45,007 bases of DNA from Candidatus Geothermincola primus. GTDB taxonomy: Bacteria > Actinomycetota > Geothermincolia > Geothermincolales > Geothermincolaceae. Below are positions 8,861 to 17,303 of the stretch, piece by piece. A model generated the notes under the pieces. The model had not been told where the DNA came from. It did no database searches and saw only the letters and a program-made list of their open reading frames with translations. Location: contig MU158466.1 of the NCBI GenBank assembly GCA_015711725.1, positions 4,328-49,334 of the forward strand. The letters run 5' to 3'. The position numbers and the translations under genes are program-made. How positions within the stretch are numbered: position 1 is the first letter of the stretch; each line of letters begins with the position of its first letter.

Positions 8861-8927
8861 GGGAATGCCATCCTTTTCCGCTCAATTACTGGTATAACGT
8901 TGAAGAGGTGAGTTTGGGGGCGATCTT

Positions 8928-10574
8928 TTGCCCAGGTATCTGATAAATTTCTCCCTCAAAAACTTACCGGTGGAGCATTTTCCCGTGGTAGTGGTGGGTA
9001 GCGGGGTGGCGGGGCTCTCCACCGCGCTGGCGGCCGCCCAGAACTATCCCGTCGCTATACTCACCAAGACCACCCTTTCCCAGACCACCACCATTTTCGC
9101 CCAAGGAGGGATCGCCTCGGCTCTGGGACCGGGCGACTCTCCCGAACTGCACAAAAGAGATACCATGGAGGCGGGAAAGGGCCTCTGTGAGGAGGCCATG
9201 GTGGATATCCTGGTTCGCGAAGGGCCAGACAGGGTTAGGGAGTTAATCGAGGACATCGGCGCTCACTTCGATCAGGTGGATGGGAGATTATCCTTTACCA
9301 AGGAAGGGGGGCATTCCAGAGCCCGGGTGGTTTACGCCAAAGGCGACGCCACCGGATCGGAGGTGGAAGCCAGCCTGGCGCGTTTTATCCGCAACGAGGA
9401 GCACGTGGCGATATTCGAAAATTATTATGCCATCGACGTGGTCACTGACGACCACGGCTGTAGGGGACTTTTAGCCATGGATTGCGAGAAAGGGGAGATT
9501 CGCTTCTTCGATTCCCCCTCGGTGGTATTGGCCATGGGGGGCATGGGGCAACTCTTCGCCGTGACCACCAATCCGGCTATCTGTACCGGTGACGGAGTGG
9601 CCATGGCCTTGCGCGCGGGCGCGGAAGTGGGCGACCTGGAGTTCGTGCAGTTCCATCCCACTTCCCTTCACCTTCCGGAGACGCCCCGCTGGTTGATCAG
9701 CGAGGCCATGCGGGGCGAGGGAGCTTATTTGATAGATCAATCCGGGCGCAGGTTCATGCTGGACGTTCATCCCCTCGCCGAGCTGGCTCCCCGGGACGTG
9801 GTGGTGAACGAAATGGTCAGGGTGATGAAGGAACTGGATGTGGACCACCTGCTCCTGGACGCAACCCGTATTCCCGCGGAAAAACTGAAGAAGCGCTTTC
9901 CCACCATCTACCAGCACTGTATGGAGGCGGGAATTGATATTACCCGCACGCCAATTCCGGTGTCCCCCGCCGCCCATTACATGAGCGGAGGGGTGCTGGT
10001 GGATGAGTTTGGCCAAACGCTAGTGCCTGGACTGTACGCATGCGGGGAAGTGGCTTGCACGGGAGTGCATGGCGCCAACCGGCTGGCATCCAACAGCCTC
10101 CTGGAGGGACTGGTGTTCAGCCGTCGCATAGGCGAGGCTATCTGTCGCAGATTAGAAGAAGTGGGATGTCGCCTCGAGCCCCTGGAGCTGGAATATGTCT
10201 TTGAGCGGAAAAAATCAATCGTCTCCGCCAAGCTGGTGCGGGGCTTGATCCAGCAACTGATGCAGGACAGCATGGGTTATCGGCGAAATAAAGAGGGATT
10301 GAACGAAGCGGAGCTTTTCCTCCAGGAAGACACAGGTATTCTTGACGCCGAGTATCATACTCCTGGGGGATTCGAGATCCAGAACATGCTTACCCTAGCT
10401 CAGCTGATGGTAGAGGCCGCCCTCGCCAGGGAGGAGAGTCGGGGATGTCACTTCCGCACCGATTTTCCCCATGAGAGGGAGGAGTGGAGGAAGCATATCG
10501 TCTTCCGCAAGGAAGGAAGGAACGCGGTGATGCTTACCAGGCCTGTGGGTTGCCTATTCGCGGGTAAACAATGA
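8928..10574 (+). CDS. nadB: L-aspartate oxidase
   Basis: FAD enzyme that oxidises L-aspartate to iminoaspartate for NadA, using oxygen or fumarate as acceptor. The 548-residue protein shows the FAD-binding VVGSGVAGLSTA (Gly24-x-Gly26-x-x-Gly29), TTIFAQGGIASAL, GGHSRARVVYAKGDATG, QFHPTSLH, ISEAMRGEGAYLI, AAHYMSGGVLVD and the second FAD segment LYACGEVACTGVHGANRLASNSLLEG. A C-terminal helical domain like that of succinate dehydrogenase flavoproteins follows. The TTG start is supported by GGGGG at 8916-8920. It lies 67 bases after nadA in the usual nadA-nadB-nadC order. Confidence 0.97.
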   Translation: MPRYLINFSLKNLPVEHFPVVVVGSGVAGLSTALAAAQNYPVAILTKTTLSQTTTIFAQGGIASALGPGDSPELHKRDTMEAGKGLCEEAMVDILVREGPDRVRELIEDIGAHFDQVDGRLSFTKEGGHSRARVVYAKGDATGSEVEASLARFIRNEEHVAIFENYYAIDVVTDDHGCRGLLAMDCEKGEIRFFDSPSVVLAMGGMGQLFAVTTNPAICTGDGVAMALRAGAEVGDLEFVQFHPTSLHLPETPRWLISEAMRGEGAYLIDQSGRRFMLDVHPLAELAPRDVVVNEMVRVMKELDVDHLLLDATRIPAEKLKKRFPTIYQHCMEAGIDITRTPIPVSPAAHYMSGGVLVDEFGQTLVPGLYACGEVACTGVHGANRLASNSLLEGLVFSRRIGEAICRRLEEVGCRLEPLELEYVFERKKSIVSAKLVRGLIQQLMQDSMGYRRNKEGLNEAELFLQEDTGILDAEYHTPGGFEIQNMLTLAQLMVEAALAREESRGCHFRTDFPHEREEWRKHIVFRKEGRNAVMLTRPVGCLFAGKQ

Positions 10575-10793
10575 TTGGGCGGCGGGAGCGACAATTAAAA
10601 ATACGGCGCGCGAATCGAGCTTTACAAAAAAATAACTAGACGAAAATTAAACAAAATGATAATTTACTTATTGTAAAAAAATAATCGACCTCTACCCCTC
10701 ATAAAAGGAAAAGAACCTGGTACGGCGAAATAAAAATTAAGAAGCGGCTTTAGGTGTTGTATAGCATGTTTGACTTTTTAATTATTTAGGGGC

Positions 10794-11636
10794 ATGGAAG
10801 CTGAAGAGAAGAGGCGCATGCTGGATACCGTGAGGATTGCCCTTGATGAGGACCTCGCCAGCAAGGGTGACATCACCTCGCTGGCGCTCTTCACTAGGGA
10901 GGATAAGGGTGAGGCGAAAATTTTGCTCAAACAGGACGGAAAGATCGCGGGCCTGCCCGTAGCCGCCTCCGTCTTTCATCTGTTGGATCGGGAGGTGAGA
11001 TTTACCCCTCAGGTTACCGAGGGCGACCTGGTGGCCTCAGACACGGTTATCGCCCGGGTGGAAGGGGCGCTAATCTCTATTTTGGAGGGGGAGAGGACCG
11101 CCCTTAATTTCCTGCAGAGACTCTCCGGCATAGCCACCATGACCCACGAATTCGTAAGAAAAGCCAGCCCTTACGGAGTGGTGGTGCGAGATACCAGAAA
11201 GACCGCCCCCGGGTTGCGCTTTCTGGAAAAGTACGCGGTGAGGGTGGGCGGAGGGGCGAATCACCGCATGGGGCTTTATGACGCGGTTCTCGTCAAGGAT
11301 AATCACATCAAGGCGGTGGGGGGAATAGGGATGGCCGTGCGCTTGGTTCGGGAGGAATACGGAGGAAAATACCCCGTGGAGGTAGAAGTTGACGATCTCG
11401 ACCAGCTAGAGGAAGCCATAAGTGCGGGAGCCGACATAGTGATGTTGGACAACATGAAGCTGGAAGATATCCGCAGGGCGGTGGAGATAACGTCGGGAAG
11501 GATCCCTTTGGAAGTATCCGGAAGAGTGACCTTGGAGCGGGTGGGGGAGATCGCCGCCACTGGGGTGAACTTCATCTCAGTGGGAGCCATAACCCATAGC
11601 GCGCCCGCCCTAGATATATCCCTGGAAATAATCTAA
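10794..11636 (+). CDS. nadC: Nicotinate-nucleotide pyrophosphorylase (quinolinate phosphoribosyltransferase)
   Basis: Converts quinolinate and PRPP to nicotinate mononucleotide, the entry into NAD. The 280-residue length is normal. Motifs are DEDLASKGDITSLAL, ERTALNFLQRLSGIATMT, VVRDTRKTAPGLRFLEKYAVRVGG, NHRMGLYDAVLVKDNHI, VEVEVDDLDQLEEAI, VMLDNM and VSGRVTLERVGEIAATGVNFISVGAITHS. It closes the nadABC set and is the last gene of the cofactor cluster. An AT-rich gap of about 220 bases separates it from nadB. No clear promoter or terminator is visible there, so it may still be co-transcribed. Confidence 0.97.
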   Translation: MEAEEKRRMLDTVRIALDEDLASKGDITSLALFTREDKGEAKILLKQDGKIAGLPVAASVFHLLDREVRFTPQVTEGDLVASDTVIARVEGALISILEGERTALNFLQRLSGIATMTHEFVRKASPYGVVVRDTRKTAPGLRFLEKYAVRVGGGANHRMGLYDAVLVKDNHIKAVGGIGMAVRLVREEYGGKYPVEVEVDDLDQLEEAISAGADIVMLDNMKLEDIRRAVEITSGRIPLEVSGRVTLERVGEIAATGVNFISVGAITHSAPALDISLEII

Positions 11637-11687
11637 CCGCGAGCTCCCTTGTTGAATATTTTCATTATGTAAAAGGTATTCTCTCTC

Positions 11688-11977
11688 AAACCTTAACTCT
11701 GTCTAAAGGGATTATTCCCATGGCGATTAAGTCTATTGTCAGTGACAAAAAGGAATTCAAAGCCAAACCTTAACTCTGTCTAAAGGGATTATTCCCATGG
11801 CGATTAAGTCTATTGTCAGTGACAAAAAGGAATTCAAAGCCAAACCTTAACTCTGTCTAAAGGGATTATTCCCATGGCGATTAAGTCTATTGTCAGTGAC
11901 AAAAAGGAATTCAAAGCCAAACCTTAACTCTGTCTAAAGGGATTATTCCCATGGCGATTAAGTCTATTGTCAGTGAC
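11688..11977. repeat. Perfect 77-bp tandem repeat, 3.8 copies
   Basis: Units start at 11688, 11765, 11842 and 11919, beginning AAACCTTAACTCTGTC. The first three are identical over all 77 bases. The last matches for its first 59 bases, ending GTCAGTGAC at 11977. The array lies between the convergent genes nadC and coaX. The period is not a multiple of three and no reading frame uses it. All of each unit is conserved, with no variable spacer, so this is a minisatellite and not a CRISPR array. Copy number may be polymorphic or compressed in assembly. Confidence 0.97.
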
Positions 11978-12284
11978 GATATAATAGGTAACGATTAGTC
12001 TTGTTTGATTATTCCTGAATCGAAAGATAGATATAGGGCATGGAAACGTTTTCCCCTCGTCAAAAAGCCATCTTTGCGAGCAAGCGCTTTGCGCCCGGTT
12101 GGCGATTCTGCCCGCCTAAATTATGTTTATACGCATTGTTAGATTTTCCGAGAGTCATGCCAAGCAGAGGTTTTTGTGGGCGATAACATCCGTTTGGTGA
12201 AGAAGATTTATTCCGAGACGCAATAATTGTTTATTGGCTTCTTCTCGAGATCGTCATTCGAGATAAAACCCGCGGCGGCTCTGA
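11978..12284. other. Intergenic region between repeat array and coaX 3' end
   Basis: No supported gene is seen. A 7-base inverted pair GAAGAAG (12199-12205) and CTTCTTC (12238-12244) with a long loop lies near the coaX stop. I do not consider it a convincing terminator. Confidence 0.4.
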
Positions 12285-13061
12285 TCACTCGTCAATCCCT
12301 CGGTTATCCCGATAGAGCAACCACAAACCGTGCAGGGTGAGCAGGGGATCATGAATCTGAACGGTCTTGCACTCCTCCACCACCACCTCGGCCAATCCGC
12401 CGGTGGCGATCACCTTGGCGTTGCCCCCCAGCTCCTTCTGGAACATCTCCACCAAGCGGTCCACCTGGCCGGCGAAACCGAAGATAATGCCCGACTGAAC
12501 GCTCCAAACGGTGTTCTTGCCTATTGGTCCGGGAGGGGTGGTCATCTCGATCCTGGCTAGGCGCGCCGCCCTCTGAAAGAGAGCCTGGGCGGATATGTCC
12601 ACTCCCGGGGCGATGGCGCCGCCCAAGTATTCCCCTTGCGCGGAGATGGCATCCCAAGTGGTGGCGGTTCCGAAGTCTACCACTATCGAAGGGCCGCCAT
12701 AGCGGTCGTAGGCGGCGATAGCGTTAACGATGCGATCGGGCCCCAGTTCACTGGGGTTGTCGATGAGGATGGGCATTTTTATATTCACGTTGTGCCCCAC
12801 GATCAAGGGCTCAAAATCCCAGAGGTTCCTGGTCATATGCTCTAAAGCGGAAGTGCATGAGGGAACCACCGAGCTGACTATGATCCCGCTGAAATCGTCG
12901 AAGGTCAGCCCTTTGAGAATAAGGAAACCCTGGTAATGGAGGGCGAGTTCGTCGCCGGTGGTGTTGGCGTTGGTGGATATTCGCCAATGGTGAAGCAGGT
13001 CATCCCCGCAATAGACGCCGATAACCGTTTGCGTATTTCCCACGTCGATGGCAAGAAACAT
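12285..13061 (-). CDS. coaX: Type III pantothenate kinase
   Basis: Phosphorylates pantothenate at the first committed step of coenzyme A synthesis. The type III enzyme is insensitive to CoA feedback and needs a monovalent cation. The 258-residue protein has the ASKHA-fold phosphate motif LAIDVGNTQTVIGV, SELGPDRIVNAIAAYDRYGG, VVDFGTATTWDAIS, YLGGAIAPGVDISAQALF, IGKNTVWSVQSGIIFGFAG and ATGGLAEVV. It runs convergently to the nad genes. It acts on the product of panC/panD encoded in the same window. The ATG at 13061 is the only reasonable start, since a TAA lies 12 bases upstream in frame. It has no Shine-Dalgarno sequence and a promoter directly abuts it, so the transcript is probably leaderless. 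Confidence 0.96.
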   Translation of the reverse strand: MFLAIDVGNTQTVIGVYCGDDLLHHWRISTNANTTGDELALHYQGFLILKGLTFDDFSGIIVSSVVPSCTSALEHMTRNLWDFEPLIVGHNVNIKMPILIDNPSELGPDRIVNAIAAYDRYGGPSIVVDFGTATTWDAISAQGEYLGGAIAPGVDISAQALFQRAARLARIEMTTPPGPIGKNTVWSVQSGIIFGFAGQVDRLVEMFQKELGGNAKVIATGGLAEVVVEECKTVQIHDPLLTLHGLWLLYRDNRGIDE

Positions 13062-13067
13062 AAATAT

Positions 13068-13096
13068 ATTTTATACAAATCCCCGCGGCTTGTCAT
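13068..13096 (-). promoter_or_regulatory. Probable promoter of coaX giving a leaderless transcript
   Basis: Read on the minus strand, ATGACA (13096-13091) is followed after 17 bases by TAAAAT (13073-13068). The coaX ATG begins six bases later, at the expected transcription start point. Confidence 0.55.
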
Positions 13097-13668
13097 GCGT
13101 CCTGCTTTATCCTTTACCTCAGCTCGTTTGATCTTTTTATTTTCCATGCCCCTTTTCGTCGACGGTTATCCCGAAATAAAAGTTTCTCCCGCCATCGAAT
13201 GTATTAGATATTTTGTCGCATCTTTTCGCCGACGGTTTTTGCCCGCGGAGTACCGCGCTTTTTTCAATAGATGGCGCGCAAAAGGGAGGTTTTTCGGGAA
13301 TTCGCCAACGCCTTTTTCGAAATGTTCGCGCCATCCCAGCTATCCCAGCCGAGCTATGATGATATCACGAACATGAATCACCTAGTCCTCGTTTTTCTTC
13401 CTCATGGACAAACGGGGCTTGGACCCATGAATGATGTCTATCTTGGGTTGAGAAGGCTTGACTTTTCCCGCTTCGCCGTCTATCTCTCAGCGAATCTCAG
13501 CGAACAACGCCTATCCTGGCTGGTCGGAACGTATAGAGCTGATTTATATGTGAATGCGTCAAAAAGATTAAATATTTGTTAAAATAATAATGATAGGTAC
13601 TGAAAGAAGGGCTTTTAAGGCGATGACTTGAGTCCTTTTTGGTATATACCCCTGGAGTGGTATTTTTA
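13097..13668. other. Intergenic region between coaX and the ATPase operon
   Basis: No supported gene. A plus-strand frame of about 100 codons (13271-13582) has no ribosome site and no recognisable motif, and I do not call it. The region separates two divergent transcription units. Confidence 0.5.
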
Positions 13669-13697
13669 TTGACATAAATGCTGCTTAAAGCTATTAT
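13669..13697 (+). promoter_or_regulatory. Near-consensus sigma70-type promoter of the V/A-ATPase operon
   Basis: TTGACA at 13669-13674 is a perfect -35 box. After a 17-base spacer comes TATTAT at 13692-13697, one mismatch from consensus. Transcription would start near 13704, leaving a leader of about 100 bases. That leader contains a short hairpin, GCGGC with GCCGC around an 8-base loop, near 13735-13755. Confidence 0.75.
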
Positions 13698-13801
13698 GTT
13701 ACAGGATATATAGAGCTTAAAAGGCGCAGAAAGAAGCGGCTTTGAGTGGCCGCGAAAAGCGGTTTCTGGTTCGGGATCCGTGCGAAAGAGGATAAAGCGA
13801 C

Positions 13802-14248
13802 ATGGTAAAGATCAAGGGCAAGAAGAAGGAAAAGGAGCAGAGAAAGGAGCAGAGGAAGGAGTCCAAACAAGCCAGGAGAAAAGGCAAGGAATTGCCCAGG
13901 CAGCTGGAGGAGAAGTGGATCGGATCCAGAAGCGAGGTGTTTACTCGCATTATTGCGAAGGAGACGGAGATACGAGCCAAGACCGCTGAAGAGAGGCGCA
14001 AAGCGGAGCGTTTAGTCGAGGACGCCAAGGGAGAAGCGGCCACCATCAAACGCGAGGCGACCATGGAGGAGATCGGCCGGGATTATTACGAGAAAGAGAT
14101 GGAGAGGGCGCGGCATGAAGCCGAGGAAGTCAGAAAGCAAGCGGAATTAGAAGCGATTAAGCTGAAGCAAGAGAGCGCCGTCAAAATCGATGAGGCCGTG
14201 GAATTCGTGGTCAGGTGTATATGCCCCGTGGAAACTGATTCTAAGTGA
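13802..14248 (+). CDS. atpH: V/A-type ATPase peripheral stalk subunit H (G/H), Lys-rich N-terminal extension
   Basis: Forms the heterodimeric peripheral stalk with subunit E, linking the catalytic head to membrane subunit I. The 148-residue protein is a continuous coiled coil rich in Ala, Glu, Lys and Arg (EERRKAERLVEDAKGEAATIKREA). It ends in the family-typical VKIDEAVEFVVR. The assignment rests on this pattern and on its position directly before subunit I. Archaeal H subunits are nearer 105 residues. The extra 30 or so residues here are strongly basic (KGKKKEKEQRKEQRKESK). The ATG at 13802 is supported by AGAGGAT upstream, so the extension looks real. First gene of the H-I-K-E-C-F-A-B-D operon. 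Confidence 0.8.
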   Translation: MVKIKGKKKEKEQRKEQRKESKQARRKGKELPRQLEEKWIGSRSEVFTRIIAKETEIRAKTAEERRKAERLVEDAKGEAATIKREATMEEIGRDYYEKEMERARHEAEEVRKQAELEAIKLKQESAVKIDEAVEFVVRCICPVETDSK

Positions 14249-14350
14249 ATTCCTTCCACTACCCTCCATCATTTATCGTGTGACTTCAACCAGTCGAGAC
14301 AAAAACTGCCCGAAGGACAAAGTAGTCAGGGTATGAAGGGGAGATAGAGA

Positions 14351-16354
14351 ATGCTAGTAAAGATGTCGAAAGTGGAGATAGTGGGCATAAAGAGCCTCTT
14401 CTTCGAGGTTCTTGAGACCCTGCAAGATTTGGGTACCCTGCATCTCGAGGATATCTCCAAGAAGAAAGGACCCCGTTACGCATCGTTAGTTTCCATGGAG
14501 ATGGACCCCGCCCTGGAAGAGGAGAAAGGCAAGCTCCAAAATTTATCCATGCGCAACAACGCCCTTCTAGCTGAACTTACCCCTCCGATTGACAAGGTAT
14601 CCAGAAAGGCGGTTCAGGAACAGTACAAACAGTTCGAGAACAAGAAACTGGAAGACATCGCGGAAATAGTAGAAGAGGAGGAGGCTTCGCTCAAGGACCT
14701 CATCAGGGTCAAACAAGAGCTGGAAGTGGAACTATCCAGACTCTCCAAGTATGAGCCCATCGTGAAGAAAGTGTATCCCTTGGCTTCCCAGATAACCACT
14801 TCGGAAAATTATACCTCCATAGCCCTTCTGGTGGAGAAGAAATATGTCGCGGTGCTGGACTACATTCGCTCGGAGCTGGAGAAGATCACCAATAAACAGT
14901 GTGAGGTGCACTCCGCGAAGGTGGATGAGGATACCTACGCCGCCATCGTTATCTTCAACAAGATATTTTCGGAAGCGGTGCACAATTTCCTAGCTTCCGA
15001 AAACGTGAATCAAGTGCGGCTTCCCAGCGAGTTCGCGGACCGCCCTTATGAGGAAGCTCTCAGAGAATTGGAGGCACGCTACAAGGAGATTCCTCCCCGT
15101 CTGGAGATGGTGCAGAAGAAGATAGATGAGATATCGGAGCAGTGGTACACTAAACTTCTCGCTTTGAAGGAGTACTTAGCCGACCGCATCGCCTCAATAG
15201 ATGCTATTCCCAAGTTTGGCCAAAGCGGGCACGCTTTTGTTATCACCGGGTGGATGCCCCAGGACAAGGTGGAAGAGACGCGCAGAGTTCTGGATAAGAA
15301 GTTCGGGGGCAAGGTGGAGCTAACCGAGGAAGTGCCTACCCATGAGGATTTGGAACACGCGCCTGTGGCGCTGCGCAATAATCCACTGGTCAAGCCCTTT
15401 GAGTTCATCTACGCCCTGATCCGTCCCCCACGTTACGGGGCGCTGGATCCCACCTTCATCGTGGCCATCTTCTTCCCACTGCTCTTCGGTTTCATGCTGG
15501 GGGATATGGGTTACGCGCTGGTGCTATTTGCCCTCTCCTTCCTCATCAAGTACATCTTAAAGAAAAGACAGAGCAGGAGCGCGATCATCCCGCTCTTCAC
15601 CAACGTGCTGCTGATTTGCTCGATCAGCTCCTTCGTGTTCGGGTTGCTCTATTTCGAGTTTTTCGGCGATCTGCTCTTCCGCCTGATCTGGGGCAAGGAA
15701 TATCACCTGGTCTGGAAGTGGGGGGTCACCGGCAACGGGGAACCCTGGGGATGGCCCCTGGAGAGGGCCGCCCAGGAAAACGCGGATCTTTTCAAGATCT
15801 TACTCGTGGCCGTCTTTGTCATCGGAGCGATTCAGATGAGCGTTGGCCTGATCGTGGGTATTATTGACCGAATCAAAGAAGGCAACCGCAAACATGCCGT
15901 GGAGAAGTTGGGTTGGCTCTTGGTTATCCTGGGACTATTCTTCGCTTTCTTCAGTCTTTGGGGAGTAAAGAGCTTGGGGAGAACTGGAGCGCTAATCGGT
16001 ACCGCTGTCGTCGTTGTGGGAGTGGTGATGGCGTTTTGGACCGGAGGCTTTGGGGGAGGAATCGAGGCGGCCCTTATATTCGGCAATATCCTCTCCTATG
16101 CCCGTCTTTATGGTATAGCGCTCGCCTCGGTAATTCTCGCCAACGTCTCCAACCAGTTGGGAGCTAGGTTCTCGGGGGTGTTGATTCCCATCGGCATAAT
16201 CGTAGCCCTGTTGCTGCACACTCTGAATATCGCCCTGGGGGTGTTGAGTCCTTCCATTCAGTCCCTGCGTCTCAACCTGGTGGAGACTTTTACCAAGTTC
16301 TATGAGGAATCGGAGGAAGAATACAAGCCTTTCAAAAAAACAGGAGGTGAATAG
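14351..16354 (+). CDS. atpI: V/A-type ATP synthase subunit I (a-type membrane subunit)
   Basis: Provides the stator half-channels for ion flow past the c ring. The 667-residue protein has a long cytoplasmic N-terminal half (about 1-350) starting MLVKMSKVEIVGIKSLFFEVLETL, with coiled-coil stretches. About seven or eight membrane helices follow. The signature FFPLLFGFMLGDMGYALVLF marks the first helices. SYARLYGIALASVILANVSNQ carries the conserved Arg of the ion path. The ATG at 14351 has a good site (AGGGGAGA). The stop is directly followed by the subunit K start, with the AGGAGG of K inside the end of this gene. Confidence 0.96.
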   Translation: MLVKMSKVEIVGIKSLFFEVLETLQDLGTLHLEDISKKKGPRYASLVSMEMDPALEEEKGKLQNLSMRNNALLAELTPPIDKVSRKAVQEQYKQFENKKLEDIAEIVEEEEASLKDLIRVKQELEVELSRLSKYEPIVKKVYPLASQITTSENYTSIALLVEKKYVAVLDYIRSELEKITNKQCEVHSAKVDEDTYAAIVIFNKIFSEAVHNFLASENVNQVRLPSEFADRPYEEALRELEARYKEIPPRLEMVQKKIDEISEQWYTKLLALKEYLADRIASIDAIPKFGQSGHAFVITGWMPQDKVEETRRVLDKKFGGKVELTEEVPTHEDLEHAPVALRNNPLVKPFEFIYALIRPPRYGALDPTFIVAIFFPLLFGFMLGDMGYALVLFALSFLIKYILKKRQSRSAIIPLFTNVLLICSISSFVFGLLYFEFFGDLLFRLIWGKEYHLVWKWGVTGNGEPWGWPLERAAQENADLFKILLVAVFVIGAIQMSVGLIVGIIDRIKEGNRKHAVEKLGWLLVILGLFFAFFSLWGVKSLGRTGALIGTAVVVVGVVMAFWTGGFGGGIEAALIFGNILSYARLYGIALASVILANVSNQLGARFSGVLIPIGIIVALLLHTLNIALGVLSPSIQSLRLNLVETFTKFYEESEEEYKPFKKTGGE

Positions 16355-16355
16355 T

Positions 16356-16580
16356 TTGGAACTAGGACTTATCGCGATAGGGGCAGCGTTGGCCATCGGG
16401 CTCCCAGCTATCGCCACAGGGTGGTCCCAGTCCAAGATCGGAGCCGCTATGGCGGGAGCGCTGGCGGAGAAACCGGAACTTACGGGTACCGCAATTATCA
16501 TGATCGCCATACCAGAGACCATGGTGGTTTTGGGATTCGTTATCGCTTTCCTTATCACAGGATTGAAACCCAAGGAATGA
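16356..16580 (+). CDS. atpK: V/A-type ATP synthase subunit K (c-ring proteolipid, single hairpin)
   Basis: The rotor ring subunit that carries the coupling ion. The 74-residue product has two membrane helices joined by a short polar loop. Helix 1 ends in AIATGWSQSKIGAAMAGALAE. Helix 2 carries the ion-binding Glu in MIAIPETMVVLGFVIAFLI. It resembles the 8-kDa L subunit of Thermus V/A-ATPase and not the duplicated 16-kDa eukaryotic form. I chose the TTG at 16356 because AGGAGG lies just before it and the product starts at the usual ELGLIAIG position; longer upstream frames only overlap atpI. The coupling ion (H+ or Na+) cannot be settled by eye. Confidence 0.93.
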   Translation: MELGLIAIGAALAIGLPAIATGWSQSKIGAAMAGALAEKPELTGTAIIMIAIPETMVVLGFVIAFLITGLKPKE

Positions 16581-16641
16581 CCATGGGAGTGGATGCCCAT
16601 TAATATGTTGATGGTTTTGTGCGGTTTATGGGAGTGAACCC

Positions 16642-17256
16642 ATGTCCATTGAAGATATCCTACAGGCTTTAGATGATCAGTGTAGGGAAGAGTGCCAGGA
16701 GATATTCCAGAAAGCTCAGAGCGAGGTGGAGGAGATTCTGGCTAAAGCCAGATTAGAGGCCGAGGAGATCCGTCAGTCCAAGATGGATAAAGTGAAGATG
16801 GAGGTGGAGAACGAGAGGGCTTCACTATTCTATTCCGCGAGGCTCAAAGGGAAGAACATTATCATCGCCGCCAAAGAAGAGATTCTTACCGAGACATTAC
16901 GCCGTGCCCAAGAGGAGATAGAACGGCGTCGTTCCCATGAGGATTACCCCGAAATATTTTCCGCTCTTCTCAAAGAAGCTCTGGATAAGATAGGAGGGGA
17001 AGGTCTGGTGCATGTGGACCCCCGGGATGAACAGCTGGCGCGAAATACCCTGGAAGGCATGGGTCTGTCCCTTACGGTGGTCTCCGATATAGAGTGTTCA
17101 GGTGGGGTGGTGGTATCCGACAAGGAGAACAAAGTCCACATCATCAATACTTTCGAGGAGAGGTTGAAGAGGGCGAGGGAGAGGTTGAAGCTGACTTTAA
17201 GCGACATCCTCTTCAAAGAGGCGGAGAAAAACTCCATCTTCACAGCGAAAAACTAG
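16642..17256 (+). CDS. atpE: V/A-type ATPase peripheral stalk subunit E
   Basis: Pairs with subunit H in the stator stalk and contacts the A3B3 head. The 204-residue protein has a long N-terminal coiled coil (CREECQEIFQKAQSEVEEILAKARLEAEEI) and ARLKGKNIIIAAKEEILTETL. A globular C-terminal domain follows with VHVDPRDEQLARN, DIECSGGVVVSD and HIINTFEERLKRARERLKLTLSDILF, the usual E-subunit ending. The ATG follows GGGAGTGAACCC. Length is typical. It sits between K and C as in archaeal operons. Confidence 0.94.
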   Translation: MSIEDILQALDDQCREECQEIFQKAQSEVEEILAKARLEAEEIRQSKMDKVKMEVENERASLFYSARLKGKNIIIAAKEEILTETLRRAQEEIERRRSHEDYPEIFSALLKEALDKIGGEGLVHVDPRDEQLARNTLEGMGLSLTVVSDIECSGGVVVSDKENKVHIINTFEERLKRARERLKLTLSDILFKEAEKNSIFTAKN

Positions 17257-17303
17257 GATGAAACCAATTGGTATAAATCGCGCGAAGGAAGTGGCCAGGT
17301 ATA

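Noticed and set aside
11688-11977. Possible CRISPR array
   Set aside because: The whole 77-base unit is identical from copy to copy, so there are no variable spacers, and no cas genes are present.
12199-12244. GAAGAAG/CTTCTTC inverted pair near the coaX stop as a terminator
   Set aside because: The stem is only seven pairs with a loop of over 30 bases and no T tract.
13271-13582. Plus-strand frame of about 103 codons between coaX and the ATPase operon
   Set aside because: No ribosome site, no recognisable motif, and residue composition like random translation.
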